Part shown: positions 1 to 8,726 of the stretch, in pieces | How positions within the stretch are numbered: position 1 is the stretch's first letter | Layout: each line of letters starts with the position of its first letter | Assembly (NCBI RefSeq): GCF_002933275.1 | Contig: NZ_PSSX01000014.1 | Location: 1 to 64,000 of the forward strand | Length of the DNA stretch: 64,000 nucleotides | Direction: 5' to 3' | Source of the DNA: Marinobacter maroccanus | GTDB lineage: Bacteria > Pseudomonadota > Gammaproteobacteria > Pseudomonadales > Oleiphilaceae | Position numbers and translations under genes: made by a program | The notes under the pieces: generated by a model | The model's database searches: none | What the model saw: only the letters and a program-made list of their open reading frames with translations | What the model was told of the DNA's origin: nothing

Positions 1-15
1 ATTAGCATTCATAGG

Positions 16-81
16 GACGGCGGTGGATTGGTTAATTTTGTTGTTTTGGCGAACTCAAAACTAACCGGTTTTACCGCCGTC
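16..81. repeat. Long imperfect hairpin near window start
   Basis: The outer arms GACGGCGGT (16-24) and ACCGCCGTC (73-81) are perfect inverted repeats. Inside them GGTTAATTTTG (30-40) pairs with CAAAACTAACC (56-66), with one G-U wobble if read as RNA. The two stems are separated by a small internal loop, giving about 20 pairs around a 15-nt loop. No T-run follows directly on either strand, so a simple intrinsic terminator is not supported. It lies upstream of the hydrolase gene at 179. It could be a folded mRNA 5' end or a small mobile palindrome. Confidence 0.55.
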
Positions 82-178
82 TCCTACTTTTTCACGCTAA
101 CCTGCGATGAACCTTTTTTTTGGGGTAATGTAAACGCCTCGCAACGGATGCCGATGAGCCGCCCGACAGGAGCCCCAG

Positions 179-1117
179 ATGCAACGCCCCCTATCACTGA
201 ATGTTGTTTTCGTTCTGACTGTCTCACTGCTTCTGAGCGCCTGCTCACGTCAGGGAATTTATGAGACGGCCATCAGGTACGAACGGTCCTCTGCGGGCCT
301 GGAAGCGGATACAGTGGCTGTTGGCAACCTGGAGATCGCCTACCTGAGGAACCACCGGGCGGTTAATGGTGACACCATCGTAATGATCCATGGCTTTGGC
401 GCCAACAAGGACAACTGGACCCGCCTGGCCGGTCTCCTGACCGACGAGTTCAACGTCTACGCCATCGACCTGCCAGGACATGGAGAGAGCAGCAAGCCAT
501 TGGACATCGGCTATCGCCTGGAAGATCAGGCAGGCTATGTCGCCCAGATTCTGGAGGCACTTTCCGTAGATGATGCCCATATCATGGGCAATTCCATGGG
601 AGGTGCGATTACCGCACTCTATGCTGCCAACCATCCCGGCAAAGTGAAATCAGCCGTGCTGTTCGATCCTGCCGGCATTCTGGAGTATGAAAGCGAACTG
701 GTGGATCTTGTGATGGAGGGGGACAACCCCCTGATCCCCAAACAGCCCGGTGACTTCGAACGGCTCATGGAGTTTGCTCTCGAGAAAGAACCCTTCGTGC
801 CCTGGCCTATCATGAGCGTTATGGAAGAGCGGGCCATTGCCAATCGGGAAGTCAACGAGGTCATTTTTGCGGCCATTCGTGATGCCGGTTTCGAGTCAGA
901 CTTCCGCAATGCCATTACCCGGATTCAAGCCCCGGTCCTGATCCTCTGGGGCAAGGAAGACCGGGTCATTAACTATCGAAACGGCGAAGTTTTCGAAGCA
1001 GCAATCCCGAATGCCAGGCTGGAGGTGATGGACGGTATCGGCCACGCACCGATGGTGGAGGCCCCGGTCGAATCAGCAGAGATTTTCCGGACCTTTATCG
1101 GGCAGCCGGCTGAGTGA
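179..1117 (+). CDS. Alpha/beta hydrolase lipoprotein
   Basis: This 312-residue protein has a lipoprotein signal peptide with a lipobox ending at Cys22 (LLSAC), so it is probably membrane-anchored in the envelope. The fold is alpha/beta hydrolase: the oxyanion motif HGFG is at 71-74, the nucleophile elbow GNSMGG puts Ser139 at the active site, the acid is probably Asp261 (WGKEDRV) and the base His289 (GIGHAP). A lid-like insertion sits at about 170-240. This architecture is typical of esterases, lipases and C-C hydrolases acting on hydrophobic esters; the substrate cannot be told. The start is supported by an ACAGGAG ribosome-binding site. The next gene is 109 bp downstream and need not be co-transcribed. 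Confidence 0.85.
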   Translation: MQRPLSLNVVFVLTVSLLLSACSRQGIYETAIRYERSSAGLEADTVAVGNLEIAYLRNHRAVNGDTIVMIHGFGANKDNWTRLAGLLTDEFNVYAIDLPGHGESSKPLDIGYRLEDQAGYVAQILEALSVDDAHIMGNSMGGAITALYAANHPGKVKSAVLFDPAGILEYESELVDLVMEGDNPLIPKQPGDFERLMEFALEKEPFVPWPIMSVMEERAIANREVNEVIFAAIRDAGFESDFRNAITRIQAPVLILWGKEDRVINYRNGEVFEAAIPNARLEVMDGIGHAPMVEAPVESAEIFRTFIGQPAE

Positions 1118-1226
1118 TGCCCATTTAAACACCAGCTTCCACATTCCACCTTCAGCGACTACAAGGGCACGGCAAAACAGGGTAGCCTAGCAATCATCGT
1201 GCTCTTGACGTCCGAACTGATACCCC

Positions 1227-2804
1227 ATGCCTGAAGCGATCTGGATTACCTTTGCCTTCGGCCTTGGCCTGCTGGTCAAGCTTGTTGGTCTCCCCCCCCT
1301 TGTTGGCTACCTGGCTGCGGGCTTTGTGCTCAGTGGCATTGCAGAGACAACCAGTGTTGTGATTGAGGAGACCGACGTTCTCCAGCACATAGCGCACCTT
1401 GGGGTGCTCCTGTTGCTTTTCACCGTGGGGCTGAAACTGAAGCTCCGTTCCATCGTCAGCCCGGAAGTGATTGGTGGCAGCCTGCTGCATTTCGGGATTA
1501 CCTGCGCGGTGTTTACACCCGGGCTGTACCTGCTCATGGATATCGAGTGGTCAACAGCGTTCATGCTCGCCATTGCCCTGTCCTTCTCGAGCACGGTCCT
1601 GGCCGCCAAGGTGCTTGAATCCAAACGGGAACTGCGGGCGTTCCACGGCCGGGTCGCCATCGGCATCCTGATCATGCAGGACCTGATTGCCTTGGTCGTC
1701 ATGAGCCTCGCGGCCGGGAAAACACCCTCCGAGTGGGCGCTGATCGTATTCGGTCTTCCCCTGCTTCGGCCTCTCCTGTTCAGGCTGCTGGATGCCAGCG
1801 GCCACGACGAACTGCTGGTGCTACTGGGCTTGCTTCTGGCGCTTGTTGTGGGCGGGCTTGGCTTTGAAGCGGTCGGTCTGAGCTCCGAGCTGGGCGCCCT
1901 GGTTTTCGGTGCCATGCTGGCAAATCATCCTCGCTCCCAGGAACTCTCCAAATCGCTGTGGAGCGTCAAAGAAATGTTTCTGGTGGGTTTCTTCCTGCAG
2001 ATCGGCATTGGCGGCCTGCCTGGTGGGGATGCACTTCTCTTTGCTGTGATCGCTGGTCTGGTCCTGCCGCTGAAAGGCATCCTGTTCTTTTTCCTGCTGC
2101 TTGCCTTCCGTTTGCGGGCCCGAAGCGGCTTCCTGAGCGCCCTGGCATTGACCAACTACAGCGAGTTCGGCCTGATTGTCGCAAGCGTTGCCTTGCCTGA
2201 GTGGCTGGTGCCTCTGGCCATTTCGGTGTCGCTGTCTTTCCTGGTTTCTGCCCCCATCAACCGCTTTGCACATGGGCTCTACGAGCGTTACTCGCAGGAT
2301 CTCAGCCGGTTTGAGGGCAGCAAGCACCACCCGGATGAACAGCCGCTGTCACTGGGCGATACCCGGGTACTGGTCATGGGCATGGGGCGCACCGGAACCG
2401 CTGCCTACGACTGGCTCTGTGAAGATCGCCCCAAACTGATGGGGCTCGACTCTGACCCGGCAAAGGCCCGGCAACATCAGAAAGAAGGCCGCAACGTGGT
2501 CTTTGCTGATGCCGAGGATGCTTCCTTCTGGAACGGATTGCACATGCCTGCGGTGCAGTCGGTGATCCTTGCCATGGGTGACATCGAGGGCAAGCTGATC
2601 GCCGCACGAATGCTTCGGAAACTTGGCTTCAAGGGTTTTATCGTGGCCCACACCATGTATGAGGATGAGGCGAAACAAATCCGGGAAGCTGGCGCCGACG
2701 AAGCCTACCTGACCATGAGCGAGACCGGCGTGGCCCTCGCGAGCCACCTCATCGACAACACGCCCGCCAAACCATCCCTGGTTGTTGGCAGAACAGAGCC
2801 ATAA
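1227..2804 (+). CDS. Kef/YbaL-type cation:proton antiporter (CPA2) with TrkA-N domain
   Basis: The protein has 525 residues. Residues 1 to about 345 are hydrophobic, with about twelve predicted membrane segments of the sodium/hydrogen exchanger fold. Residues 378 to about 495 form a cytoplasmic Rossmann domain with GMGRTG (385-390), the nucleotide-binding loop of TrkA-N/RCK domains. The family exchanges potassium or sodium for protons and is gated by nucleotides or glutathione adducts through the RCK part. No separate KefF/KefG-type ancillary gene is nearby. The start lacks a clear ribosome-binding site; MPEAIWITFAFGLG matches the usual N-terminus of the family. It converges on the minus-strand gene at 2828. 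Confidence 0.85.
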   Translation: MPEAIWITFAFGLGLLVKLVGLPPLVGYLAAGFVLSGIAETTSVVIEETDVLQHIAHLGVLLLLFTVGLKLKLRSIVSPEVIGGSLLHFGITCAVFTPGLYLLMDIEWSTAFMLAIALSFSSTVLAAKVLESKRELRAFHGRVAIGILIMQDLIALVVMSLAAGKTPSEWALIVFGLPLLRPLLFRLLDASGHDELLVLLGLLLALVVGGLGFEAVGLSSELGALVFGAMLANHPRSQELSKSLWSVKEMFLVGFFLQIGIGGLPGGDALLFAVIAGLVLPLKGILFFFLLLAFRLRARSGFLSALALTNYSEFGLIVASVALPEWLVPLAISVSLSFLVSAPINRFAHGLYERYSQDLSRFEGSKHHPDEQPLSLGDTRVLVMGMGRTGTAAYDWLCEDRPKLMGLDSDPAKARQHQKEGRNVVFADAEDASFWNGLHMPAVQSVILAMGDIEGKLIAARMLRKLGFKGFIVAHTMYEDEAKQIREAGADEAYLTMSETGVALASHLIDNTPAKPSLVVGRTEP

Positions 2805-2827
2805 GATCTGCGCGTAAAGCCTGACGA

Positions 2828-4201
2828 TCAGCCCTGCTCAAGGGCGCAGGTTCGAAAGCCGGTATAGACATCGTTCCGAAGCGGAAGATAAGCCTGCCGA
2901 TAGGTACCCCTGAGAAGGCAGGATGACGTTGCACAACTGCCGCCCTTGGTGACTTTGTGATCACCGAACTGGAGGGTGGACATGAAAGGGTACATATCCA
3001 CCTTGAAGCCGTCGTAGGGCAGGAACTGATCGCTGGTCCATTCCCAGACCGTACCGGTCATCTGCCGACAGCCAAAGGGGCTGTCGCCATCGGGAAAATC
3101 AAACACCGGATTCTGGGCCATGGCCCGCCCGCTCAGATCCGCCAATTGCTCGGTCGGCGTCGAGTTGCCCCAGGGGAAACGCCGGAAGGGCTCGCCCGGG
3201 CGATTACCCAGGGCCGCGACTTCCCATTCGTATTCCGTCGGCAGCCGACGTCCTGCCCAACGGCACCAGGCCTCCGCCTCCCAGAATGTAACGTGAGTGA
3301 CCGGCGCATCCGGATTGAGCGGCTGCCAGCGATCGAACACCCTCTCCTGCCACTGCTCATCATGCCAGCGCCAGTAAAGCGGGTGGCGAGGCGCCCGCAA
3401 AAGAGGCTGGTCACTGCCGTGAACCAGCGCGATATCGGTTTCGGTCTGGAGCCATTTCCGCCCGCCGAAAGACCAGAGCTCGGGCCGCCGGTAGCCACCG
3501 TCTTCCACGAACTCCAGGAACTGGCGATTACTGACCAGGTATTTTGAAATGGCGAACGACTCTAGCTTCACGGTAAACCGCGGCTTTTCATTATCGAAGG
3601 CGAAGTCGTCACTGGCGTACCGCTCGGACTCACCCGGCATCCCGATCAGCCACTCTCCTGCCGGAATCACCGCATCGCCCTGACAAGGATCTCCAGGTGC
3701 CGGTCGGTAAAGATCGGTGCCAGGCGGTGCCGGGTAGCCAACGGTCTGACGACACCAGATCATCGACTCGATGTGCATGTTCTGATGGTAGATTGCATAG
3801 CGATAGAGGTAAAGGGCCTGGTCGGTTAATGGCTCTTTTTCGATCCGCTCGGCAACGCGATCATAGATGAGATTGAAGTACTCGAGGGTCTTCCGACGCC
3901 CGGGAAACAACTCCCGGTTCCAGCGATCCCGGTGCTCGATATGGAACGAATCCCAGAGATCATCCATGGACGGATCATGGCTGGGCGTGCCATCCAGCAG
4001 ATTGAATACGAACACCTCGTAGAAGAAGGCTGCGTGGCCCATTTCCCATAAGGGCGGATTGACGCCCGGATGGTAGGGAACGTCCAGCGCGGCCTCCGAA
4101 AGAGAACACACCAGGGTCTCGGTGCGCTTCCTTGTCCACTCAAGCTGATCCAGCAATTCCGCCTTTGCCTGATCGATTTGCTCAACCGCTGTCATCGTCA
4201 A
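2828..4201 (-). CDS. EgtB/SenA-like nonheme iron sulfoxide or selenoxide synthase
   Basis: This 457-residue protein has an N-terminal DinB-like helical bundle (about 1-155) and a C-terminal formylglycine-generating-enzyme-like domain (about 170-455). The three-histidine iron site of the EgtB family is visible: His56 (EMGHAAF) and the HxxxHxE motif at His139/His143/Glu145 (HQNMHIE). EgtB joins cysteine-type thiols to trimethylhistidine in ergothioneine synthesis; SenA does the same with selenosugars for selenoneine. The C-terminal pattern FGDHKV...GGS...GFRTCA seems closer, from memory, to the SenA-type branch. No egtD or senB lies within the window, so the substrate is open. The gene seems monocistronic. 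Confidence 0.75.
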   Translation of the reverse strand: MTMTAVEQIDQAKAELLDQLEWTRKRTETLVCSLSEAALDVPYHPGVNPPLWEMGHAAFFYEVFVFNLLDGTPSHDPSMDDLWDSFHIEHRDRWNRELFPGRRKTLEYFNLIYDRVAERIEKEPLTDQALYLYRYAIYHQNMHIESMIWCRQTVGYPAPPGTDLYRPAPGDPCQGDAVIPAGEWLIGMPGESERYASDDFAFDNEKPRFTVKLESFAISKYLVSNRQFLEFVEDGGYRRPELWSFGGRKWLQTETDIALVHGSDQPLLRAPRHPLYWRWHDEQWQERVFDRWQPLNPDAPVTHVTFWEAEAWCRWAGRRLPTEYEWEVAALGNRPGEPFRRFPWGNSTPTEQLADLSGRAMAQNPVFDFPDGDSPFGCRQMTGTVWEWTSDQFLPYDGFKVDMYPFMSTLQFGDHKVTKGGSCATSSCLLRGTYRQAYLPLRNDVYTGFRTCALEQG

Positions 4202-4638
4202 CCACTCTTCATTGATACGGTCTTCTCAGCATACCAGAGAGTCCGGAGCCGGGTTAAAAAGCTTCACCCCCAGACAGCCAGAATGACAGGGACAGCCACC
4301 GGGGTTACCAGAACAGACAGCGGCAGCCACAAATAGCCTGACTCGTGCTCACTGTACCTCCATGGCTTCAGCCTCTGCCCAACCGCCTTGTAACCTGTGT
4401 CGGCAAACTTTACAGAAAGCCCGTATTGGCAGAAGCCTCTGGCCCTAACCTCCTGAAAGGTCGGAAAGTGCATAAACTGGCATACAAACTGAATGTCCGC
4501 CAGCAGGAGTTGTTTGCCTGTTTCCCCCAGCCGTATGCGGTCACAGGGCAGTGATCGGATCGAGCAGTTCCGGTATTACCAGCATTTACTGAACGTCCAG
4601 CAGTTCGTTTTCCGGGCACAGTCTCAGGGAGAGTCGCC
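4202..4638. other. Intergenic stretch without a supported gene
   Basis: The 437 bp between the EgtB-like gene and the EBP-like regulator should hold both promoters, which diverge. The longest minus-strand frame (4264-4473, 69 codons) has a hydrophobic C-terminal end but no ribosome-binding site and no recognisable family. No TGAAAC/GTTTCA half-sites like those upstream of the amyloid operon were found. No sequence with GG-N10-GC sigma-54 spacing and a good match was seen. A near-direct repeat (CATAAACTG, then CATACAAACTG) lies at about 4469-4490 and is of unknown meaning. Confidence 0.5.
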
Positions 4639-6015
4639 ATGAAGGAAAAACGACCGCTCGTTTGGTTGTCGGCGGTGTACCCGGTTTTTTCAGCCAACGG
4701 GCCCTTGTTCAGGGACTGGCAGCTTATTCATGCCTCGCCCTTGGGCAAACCCTGCACTGGCGACAGGCCCGGCAGTGGAGCCAGAGTTGGCGTGTTTGAT
4801 CTTGGCTCCCTGAAAGGAGATCAACTGACCCAGCTGCCCCAGTGGCTGGACACGATGCCGGTCCAGCACTGGGTTGCCACCCTGGAATCTCACCAGATCC
4901 AGAGTCCGGAAATCTGTGCTCTGATCAACCGTTACTGTAAGGACTACCATACACTTCCGCTACAGGCCGACCGACTCAATGCCATTCTTGGCCACCTGTG
5001 GGGAATGTCTGAGCTTCAGGCGAAGGCGTCCCGGGCAAAACCTGCCTGTTACCACGACGTTGCCCTTGAAGGTGAGTCGATGGCGATCCGGCATGTCAGA
5101 GAGTTATTGCAGAAATTTGCCCGCACCGAAGAATCCGTATTGATCTATGGCGAGAACGGAACCGGCAAGGAAGCGGCCGCCCGTTTCATTCACGACAATT
5201 CGCCACGTAAAAACAAGCCACTGATCGCAGTGAACTGTGCCGCCCTGCCCCGCTCTCTGACCCAGAACGAGCTCTTCGGCCACGAAAAAGGGGCATTTAC
5301 TCATGCCATGAGTGCCCAGAAAGGTCGAATTGAAGCGGCCAACGGCGGCACCCTGTTATTGATCGGTGTCGATGAGCTTTGCTCAGAACAACAATCGGCC
5401 ATTCTGCGCTTCCTCCAGGAGGGCCTGATTGAGCGCCTGGGCTCCAATCATCCCATCAGCGTCGATACCCGACTCATTGCAACAAGCACCAAACCGCTTG
5501 AACAGCTGGTCAGGACCGGGGACTTCCGAAGCGATGTGTTTTATCGACTTGGAAGCCTGCATGTGTTGTTGCCACCGTTACGGGAACGCAAGGAAGACAT
5601 TCCTGTTCTGGCCCGACGGATACTCTCGGCCACACCCTCGGCTAAAGGCACCAGGCGCCTCACTGACAATGCATTGATTTGTCTGGCTGGACACCCCTGG
5701 CCAGGCAACCTCAGGGAACTGCAGAACCGATTGCGTCAGGCATTATTGCTCGGAGAGGGCCCACTGATCGGGTCCGAAGACATGGGTTTCACCGCCAACC
5801 CGGCAGACAGTTACGACCGCAGCCGAGAACTCTCACTGGACGCTTTTCGATCGAGAGCGGACCGGCAGGCGATCTCGGTAAGTCTCGCGCTTGCCCACAA
5901 CAACGTATCAGCAGCCGCCAGGCTTCTGAATATTTCAAGGGTTTCGCTCTACCGGCTGATGGATAAGCACCGCGTGCCTCATGGCGCCTCGGCCCGGCCG
6001 CAGAAAGACAACTGA
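4639..6015 (+). CDS. EBP-like (Fis-family) regulator with degenerate AAA+ core, linked to the amyloid locus
   Basis: This 458-residue protein has a divergent N-terminal receiver-like domain (about 1-125), a sigma-54-type AAA+ domain (about 140-365) and a C-terminal Fis-type helix-turn-helix (about 410-450, NNVSAAARLLNISRVSLYR). Walker A is intact (GENGTGKE, 171-178), as are the arginine-finger region (FRSDVFYRL) and sensor II (WPGNLREL). Two key motifs are not. The sigma-54 contact loop reads GAFTHA (218-223) instead of GAFTGA, and the Walker B aspartate-glutamate pair is Ile242-Gly243 (TLLLIGVDEL where LFLDEIGDL is usual). Classical ATP-driven sigma-54 activation therefore looks impaired. 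VpsR of Vibrio is a precedent for an EBP-like biofilm regulator working with sigma-70. Only 12 bp separate it from the FapF-like gene, so the two form an operon. Confidence 0.85.
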   Translation: MKEKRPLVWLSAVYPVFSANGPLFRDWQLIHASPLGKPCTGDRPGSGARVGVFDLGSLKGDQLTQLPQWLDTMPVQHWVATLESHQIQSPEICALINRYCKDYHTLPLQADRLNAILGHLWGMSELQAKASRAKPACYHDVALEGESMAIRHVRELLQKFARTEESVLIYGENGTGKEAAARFIHDNSPRKNKPLIAVNCAALPRSLTQNELFGHEKGAFTHAMSAQKGRIEAANGGTLLLIGVDELCSEQQSAILRFLQEGLIERLGSNHPISVDTRLIATSTKPLEQLVRTGDFRSDVFYRLGSLHVLLPPLRERKEDIPVLARRILSATPSAKGTRRLTDNALICLAGHPWPGNLRELQNRLRQALLLGEGPLIGSEDMGFTANPADSYDRSRELSLDAFRSRADRQAISVSLALAHNNVSAAARLLNISRVSLYRLMDKHRVPHGASARPQKDN

Positions 6016-6027
6016 AGGAGTTTCCCC

Positions 6028-7101
6028 ATGAATAAAAACACACTCTGGTTCATCCCGCTGATAGCTCTCAGCCACCCTGTTCTCGTTGAAGCCGCCCAGG
6101 CCGACGATGATGCCTCGGCCGCCCCGCCAAATATCCGGACAACAACTGATGAAGGCCATGATCCGGCAACCGACATTGCCTCCATTACCGCAGACCGGGG
6201 CATCGTCACGCGGCCGGGCCGGTTTACCATCGAACCATCGTTTTCCCATGCCCACAGCAACTCAACGGCAGTGGCGATCGAAGGTTACACGGTGATCCCT
6301 GCCCTGTTGATCGGACTGATCAACATTTCCGAAATCCAGCGTGATATTTTTGTTGGTGCCATGTCACTCAAATACGGATTTACCAGCAAATTTGAAGCGG
6401 CGGTCCGTGTGCCATACCTGAGCATCAATGAGGATCTGAGAGAGCGTGAGGTTTTCCAGGGCACGCCGGTGGATACACTGCGTGAATCCTCCGGCGAGGG
6501 ACTCGGTGATGTTGAAGTTTCAGCCCGCTATCAGCTAACCGATGGCCTGGGCGGCTGGCCCTACGTGATTGGCGCGCTGCGGGTGAGAGCGCCAACCGGC
6601 GAAGGCCCCTACGACGTTGACCAGAGGGTCATCGAGGATAGTCAGGGTAATCCGATTGGCATCGAACTGGAAAGCCGGCCAACAGGTTCAGGCTTCTGGG
6701 CATTCGAACCCGGACTCTCATTTATCTACCCGACCGACCCGGCCGTGCTGTTCGGCAATCTGAGTTATGTCTGGACCCTCAAAGAGGAGCAAGGCTTTGA
6801 AAACGGAGGCACGGTCGACCCCGGCGATATCGTGCGTTTTGGCTTCGGGATGGGATTCGCCTTTAACGAACGCACGTCTTTCAGCCTGGGCTATGATCAC
6901 TCGGTTATCCGAAAAACCACGTTCGAGAGGAACATTGATCTTTTTGAAGCCAATTTCGACCGAATTCAGATCGGTTCGCTGTCATTCGGGTTATCCCAGC
7001 GCCTGACGCAGTCCACATCCCTGAGCCTGACGGTGAGCATTGGCGTTACTGAAAACGCGCCTAACAGCGAGATTACGCTCAAGCTTCCAATCAGTCTCTA
7101 G
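6028..7101 (+). CDS. fapF: FapF-like outer-membrane beta-barrel, amyloid secretion pore
   Basis: This 357-residue protein has a signal peptide (cleavage likely near residue 23-25, VLVEAAQA), a polar linker of about 40 residues and then a long series of alternating amphipathic strands, as in FapF and phenol-degradation-type outer-membrane transporters. FapF exports the amyloid subunits across the outer membrane. The N-terminal part is shorter than that of Pseudomonas FapF and shows no clear coiled-coil plug. A GAAGGAG ribosome-binding site precedes the ATG. It is co-transcribed with the upstream regulator and converges on the minus-strand amyloid operon, so pore and cargo are made from different transcripts. 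The FapF assignment rests on the neighbouring FapD-like peptidase and Fap-like subunits as well as on the barrel. Confidence 0.75.
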   Translation: MNKNTLWFIPLIALSHPVLVEAAQADDDASAAPPNIRTTTDEGHDPATDIASITADRGIVTRPGRFTIEPSFSHAHSNSTAVAIEGYTVIPALLIGLINISEIQRDIFVGAMSLKYGFTSKFEAAVRVPYLSINEDLREREVFQGTPVDTLRESSGEGLGDVEVSARYQLTDGLGGWPYVIGALRVRAPTGEGPYDVDQRVIEDSQGNPIGIELESRPTGSGFWAFEPGLSFIYPTDPAVLFGNLSYVWTLKEEQGFENGGTVDPGDIVRFGFGMGFAFNERTSFSLGYDHSVIRKTTFERNIDLFEANFDRIQIGSLSFGLSQRLTQSTSLSLTVSIGVTENAPNSEITLKLPISL

Positions 7102-7119
7102 AGAGGATTCAGGCACCCT

Positions 7120-7611
7120 TCAGCGGCCAAGCAACTGAATCAGTTGATCACTGAATCGGGCCGGGAACTGATTCCCGGCACCCAGATTGTTCAGCTCGAT
7201 ATTCAACTGATGCATATTCTGTATCACAGTGCTATCCAGGCTGTTCTGAACCACCGTCATCCAGCCGTTGGGACCCGCCATATTGCTGGCTACCCGTGCA
7301 CCGCCGCTGCGGTTCGCGCTGATTACCTCCAATACGGTCTCCATCCGATGATCTGGTAAACGGTCATTGACCGGCTGATTAAGGTTGGGAATGGTCAATC
7401 GATTGATAACCAGGGTGTCACCGTTAATACCAACGATCTGCTCCAGACCAATACTGATCTCCAGGTTATCCATCAGGAAGCCGCCACGATACTCTGCCAG
7501 CTCCGTGTCACTGATAGGGTCAACCCCGGGATTCAGTTCGGCCCGGGTAACCGGCGATAGGATCGTGCAGGCAACAGCCAGCAATGCGACCTTAGGCATC
7601 CTGCCCTTCAT
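7120..7611 (-). CDS. FapE-like secreted amyloid-associated protein
   Basis: This 163-residue protein starts with a signal peptide (MKGRMPKVALLAVAC..., cleavage near TRAE). The mature part begins with ISDTELAEYRGG, a motif resembling the start of mature Fap proteins and comparable to LTEDQLADASGR in the neighbouring small subunit. The C-terminal third (VVQNSLDSTVIQNMHQLNIEL) is rich in Asn, Gln and aliphatic residues and resembles Fap subunit ends. Position, last in the operon after the C39 peptidase, matches FapE. The start could be ATG 7611 or ATG 7623; the ribosome-binding site (GAGGGA) lies inside the end of fapD and abuts the upstream ATG. I chose 7611 because it gives the better signal peptide. 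Confidence 0.65.
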   Translation of the reverse strand: MKGRMPKVALLAVACTILSPVTRAELNPGVDPISDTELAEYRGGFLMDNLEISIGLEQIVGINGDTLVINRLTIPNLNQPVNDRLPDHRMETVLEVISANRSGGARVASNMAGPNGWMTVVQNSLDSTVIQNMHQLNIELNNLGAGNQFPARFSDQLIQLLGR

Positions 7612-7616
7612 GATTA

Positions 7617-8309
7617 TCACCATTCCCTCGTGGAGGGCCAGTACGGCAGCGTGTGCCCCAGAGATGGCCCTCCGAGGCCTTTTGCCAATGGCGCCCTGGC
7701 CACCTGGGGCCAACGACCATCGGCGAGAAAGTGATCGCGCCCCCGATCAAGGTGACTGCGAATTACGAAGGCGGTGCCATCCCAATACTCGCTGAATTGT
7801 GAGTAAGAATAGATTTTCAGACCCCGGGCCGGGTCTCCTATTAACACCTCGTCTTCACTGATGCCCTTGATCAGCACGAAATGACGGAAACCCTCAATGT
7901 TCAGCAACACAATCATCGGCAGGCGAACCTTCTCCCTGAGCCCGGCCAGGGGCAAGCGGAATCCATCGGCCTGGTACCCTCTGGATGCCAGGTAGCGCTT
8001 CATATCGAGCATGGAGAACCCTTGCCGGCGCACCTTTTCCTCATCTGCCAACGCCAGCATTTCAATGAAAACATCGTGCTCGCTGACCTGATCGTCGTAA
8101 TGAAAGCTCAATAAAGAGGCGACCGCTGCGGAGCCACAGCTGAAGTCGTACTGCTGTCGCAGGACACTGTCAAAGCGACGGCTTTCGAAACTGCTCACCG
8201 TAAGCCGGATATCACCGCCAATCCCCGGCACCATGACCGAGCCGGCAAATGCGGTGGACCATAGCAGCCCGGCACTCGCGCAAACCGCGACAAGAACCTT
8301 TCTGGTCAT
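7617..8309 (-). CDS. fapD: FapD-like C39-family peptidase
   Basis: This 230-residue protein has a signal peptide (about 1-22) and one C39 cysteine-peptidase domain. The catalytic cysteine lies in QQYDFSCGSAA, the histidine in RHFVLIKG and the aspartate in IGDPARG, the full triad order of bacteriocin-processing C39 enzymes. There is no ABC transporter part, which is what distinguishes FapD from bacteriocin exporters. In Pseudomonas FapD is needed for Fap export, probably processing or editing subunits in the periplasm. Its stop codon lies just downstream of the possible FapE starts, so translation is coupled. This is the most secure family assignment in the cluster. Confidence 0.8.
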   Translation of the reverse strand: MTRKVLVAVCASAGLLWSTAFAGSVMVPGIGGDIRLTVSSFESRRFDSVLRQQYDFSCGSAAVASLLSFHYDDQVSEHDVFIEMLALADEEKVRRQGFSMLDMKRYLASRGYQADGFRLPLAGLREKVRLPMIVLLNIEGFRHFVLIKGISEDEVLIGDPARGLKIYSYSQFSEYWDGTAFVIRSHLDRGRDHFLADGRWPQVARAPLAKGLGGPSLGHTLPYWPSTREW

Positions 8310-8321
8310 GGCCCACCTCCG

Positions 8322-8672
8322 TCAGTGATTGATCAGTATGTTGATCTGGGTACTGTCCTGAATGACCACCTGATTACCCGTGTTCTGGATAACCGTGGCA
8401 ACCCCGCTCATGTTGCCGAACGCATTGTCGGAAATACTGTTATTTCCGGTGACAACATTTCCGGTCAGCAGGTTGTCGGAAACATTTGCATTCTGCTGGT
8501 TATTGTTAACCTGCAATTGCATCGAAACTCCCTGGCGACCACTTGCATCCGCCAACTGATCCTCCGTCAGGGGCATGGCATCCATCCACTGCTCAGCCGA
8601 ACCAAATGCCGGTGTTCCGAGCAACAATGCCAGCAAGGCAGCCTTCAGTTTCCCTCTGATGACGTAACCCAT
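8322..8672 (-). CDS. Small Fap-like secreted subunit (FapA/FapB type)
   Basis: This 116-residue protein has a signal peptide (cleavage near FGSAEQ), then PLTEDQLADASGRQG and an Asn/Gln-rich tail (VNNNQQNANVSDN, SGVATVIQNTGNQVVIQ). The tail is similar in layout to the C-terminus of the large repeat protein (GVGAFAQNAGNGNVTQ), suggesting that both carry one common amyloid or docking module. It may be the nucleator (FapB-like) or the FapA-like chaperone; sequence alone does not decide. A GGGAGAG site five bases upstream fixes the ATG at 8672, ten codons inside the longest frame. It sits 12 bp upstream of fapD in the operon. Confidence 0.65.
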   Translation of the reverse strand: MGYVIRGKLKAALLALLLGTPAFGSAEQWMDAMPLTEDQLADASGRQGVSMQLQVNNNQQNANVSDNLLTGNVVTGNNSISDNAFGNMSGVATVIQNTGNQVVIQDSTQINILINH

Positions 8673-8726
8673 GGCAGCTCTCCCGGAATAACCGGGCCGC
8701 ACCCGTTGAGATGCGGCCCGGATTCC

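Noticed and set aside
16..81. Integron attC site
   Set aside because: Outer arms lack the GTTRRRY/RYYYAAC core boxes and no integrase or cassette array is seen.
4264..4473. Minus-strand 69-codon frame with a hydrophobic C-terminus
   Set aside because: No ribosome-binding site, no recognised family and placed where divergent promoters are expected.
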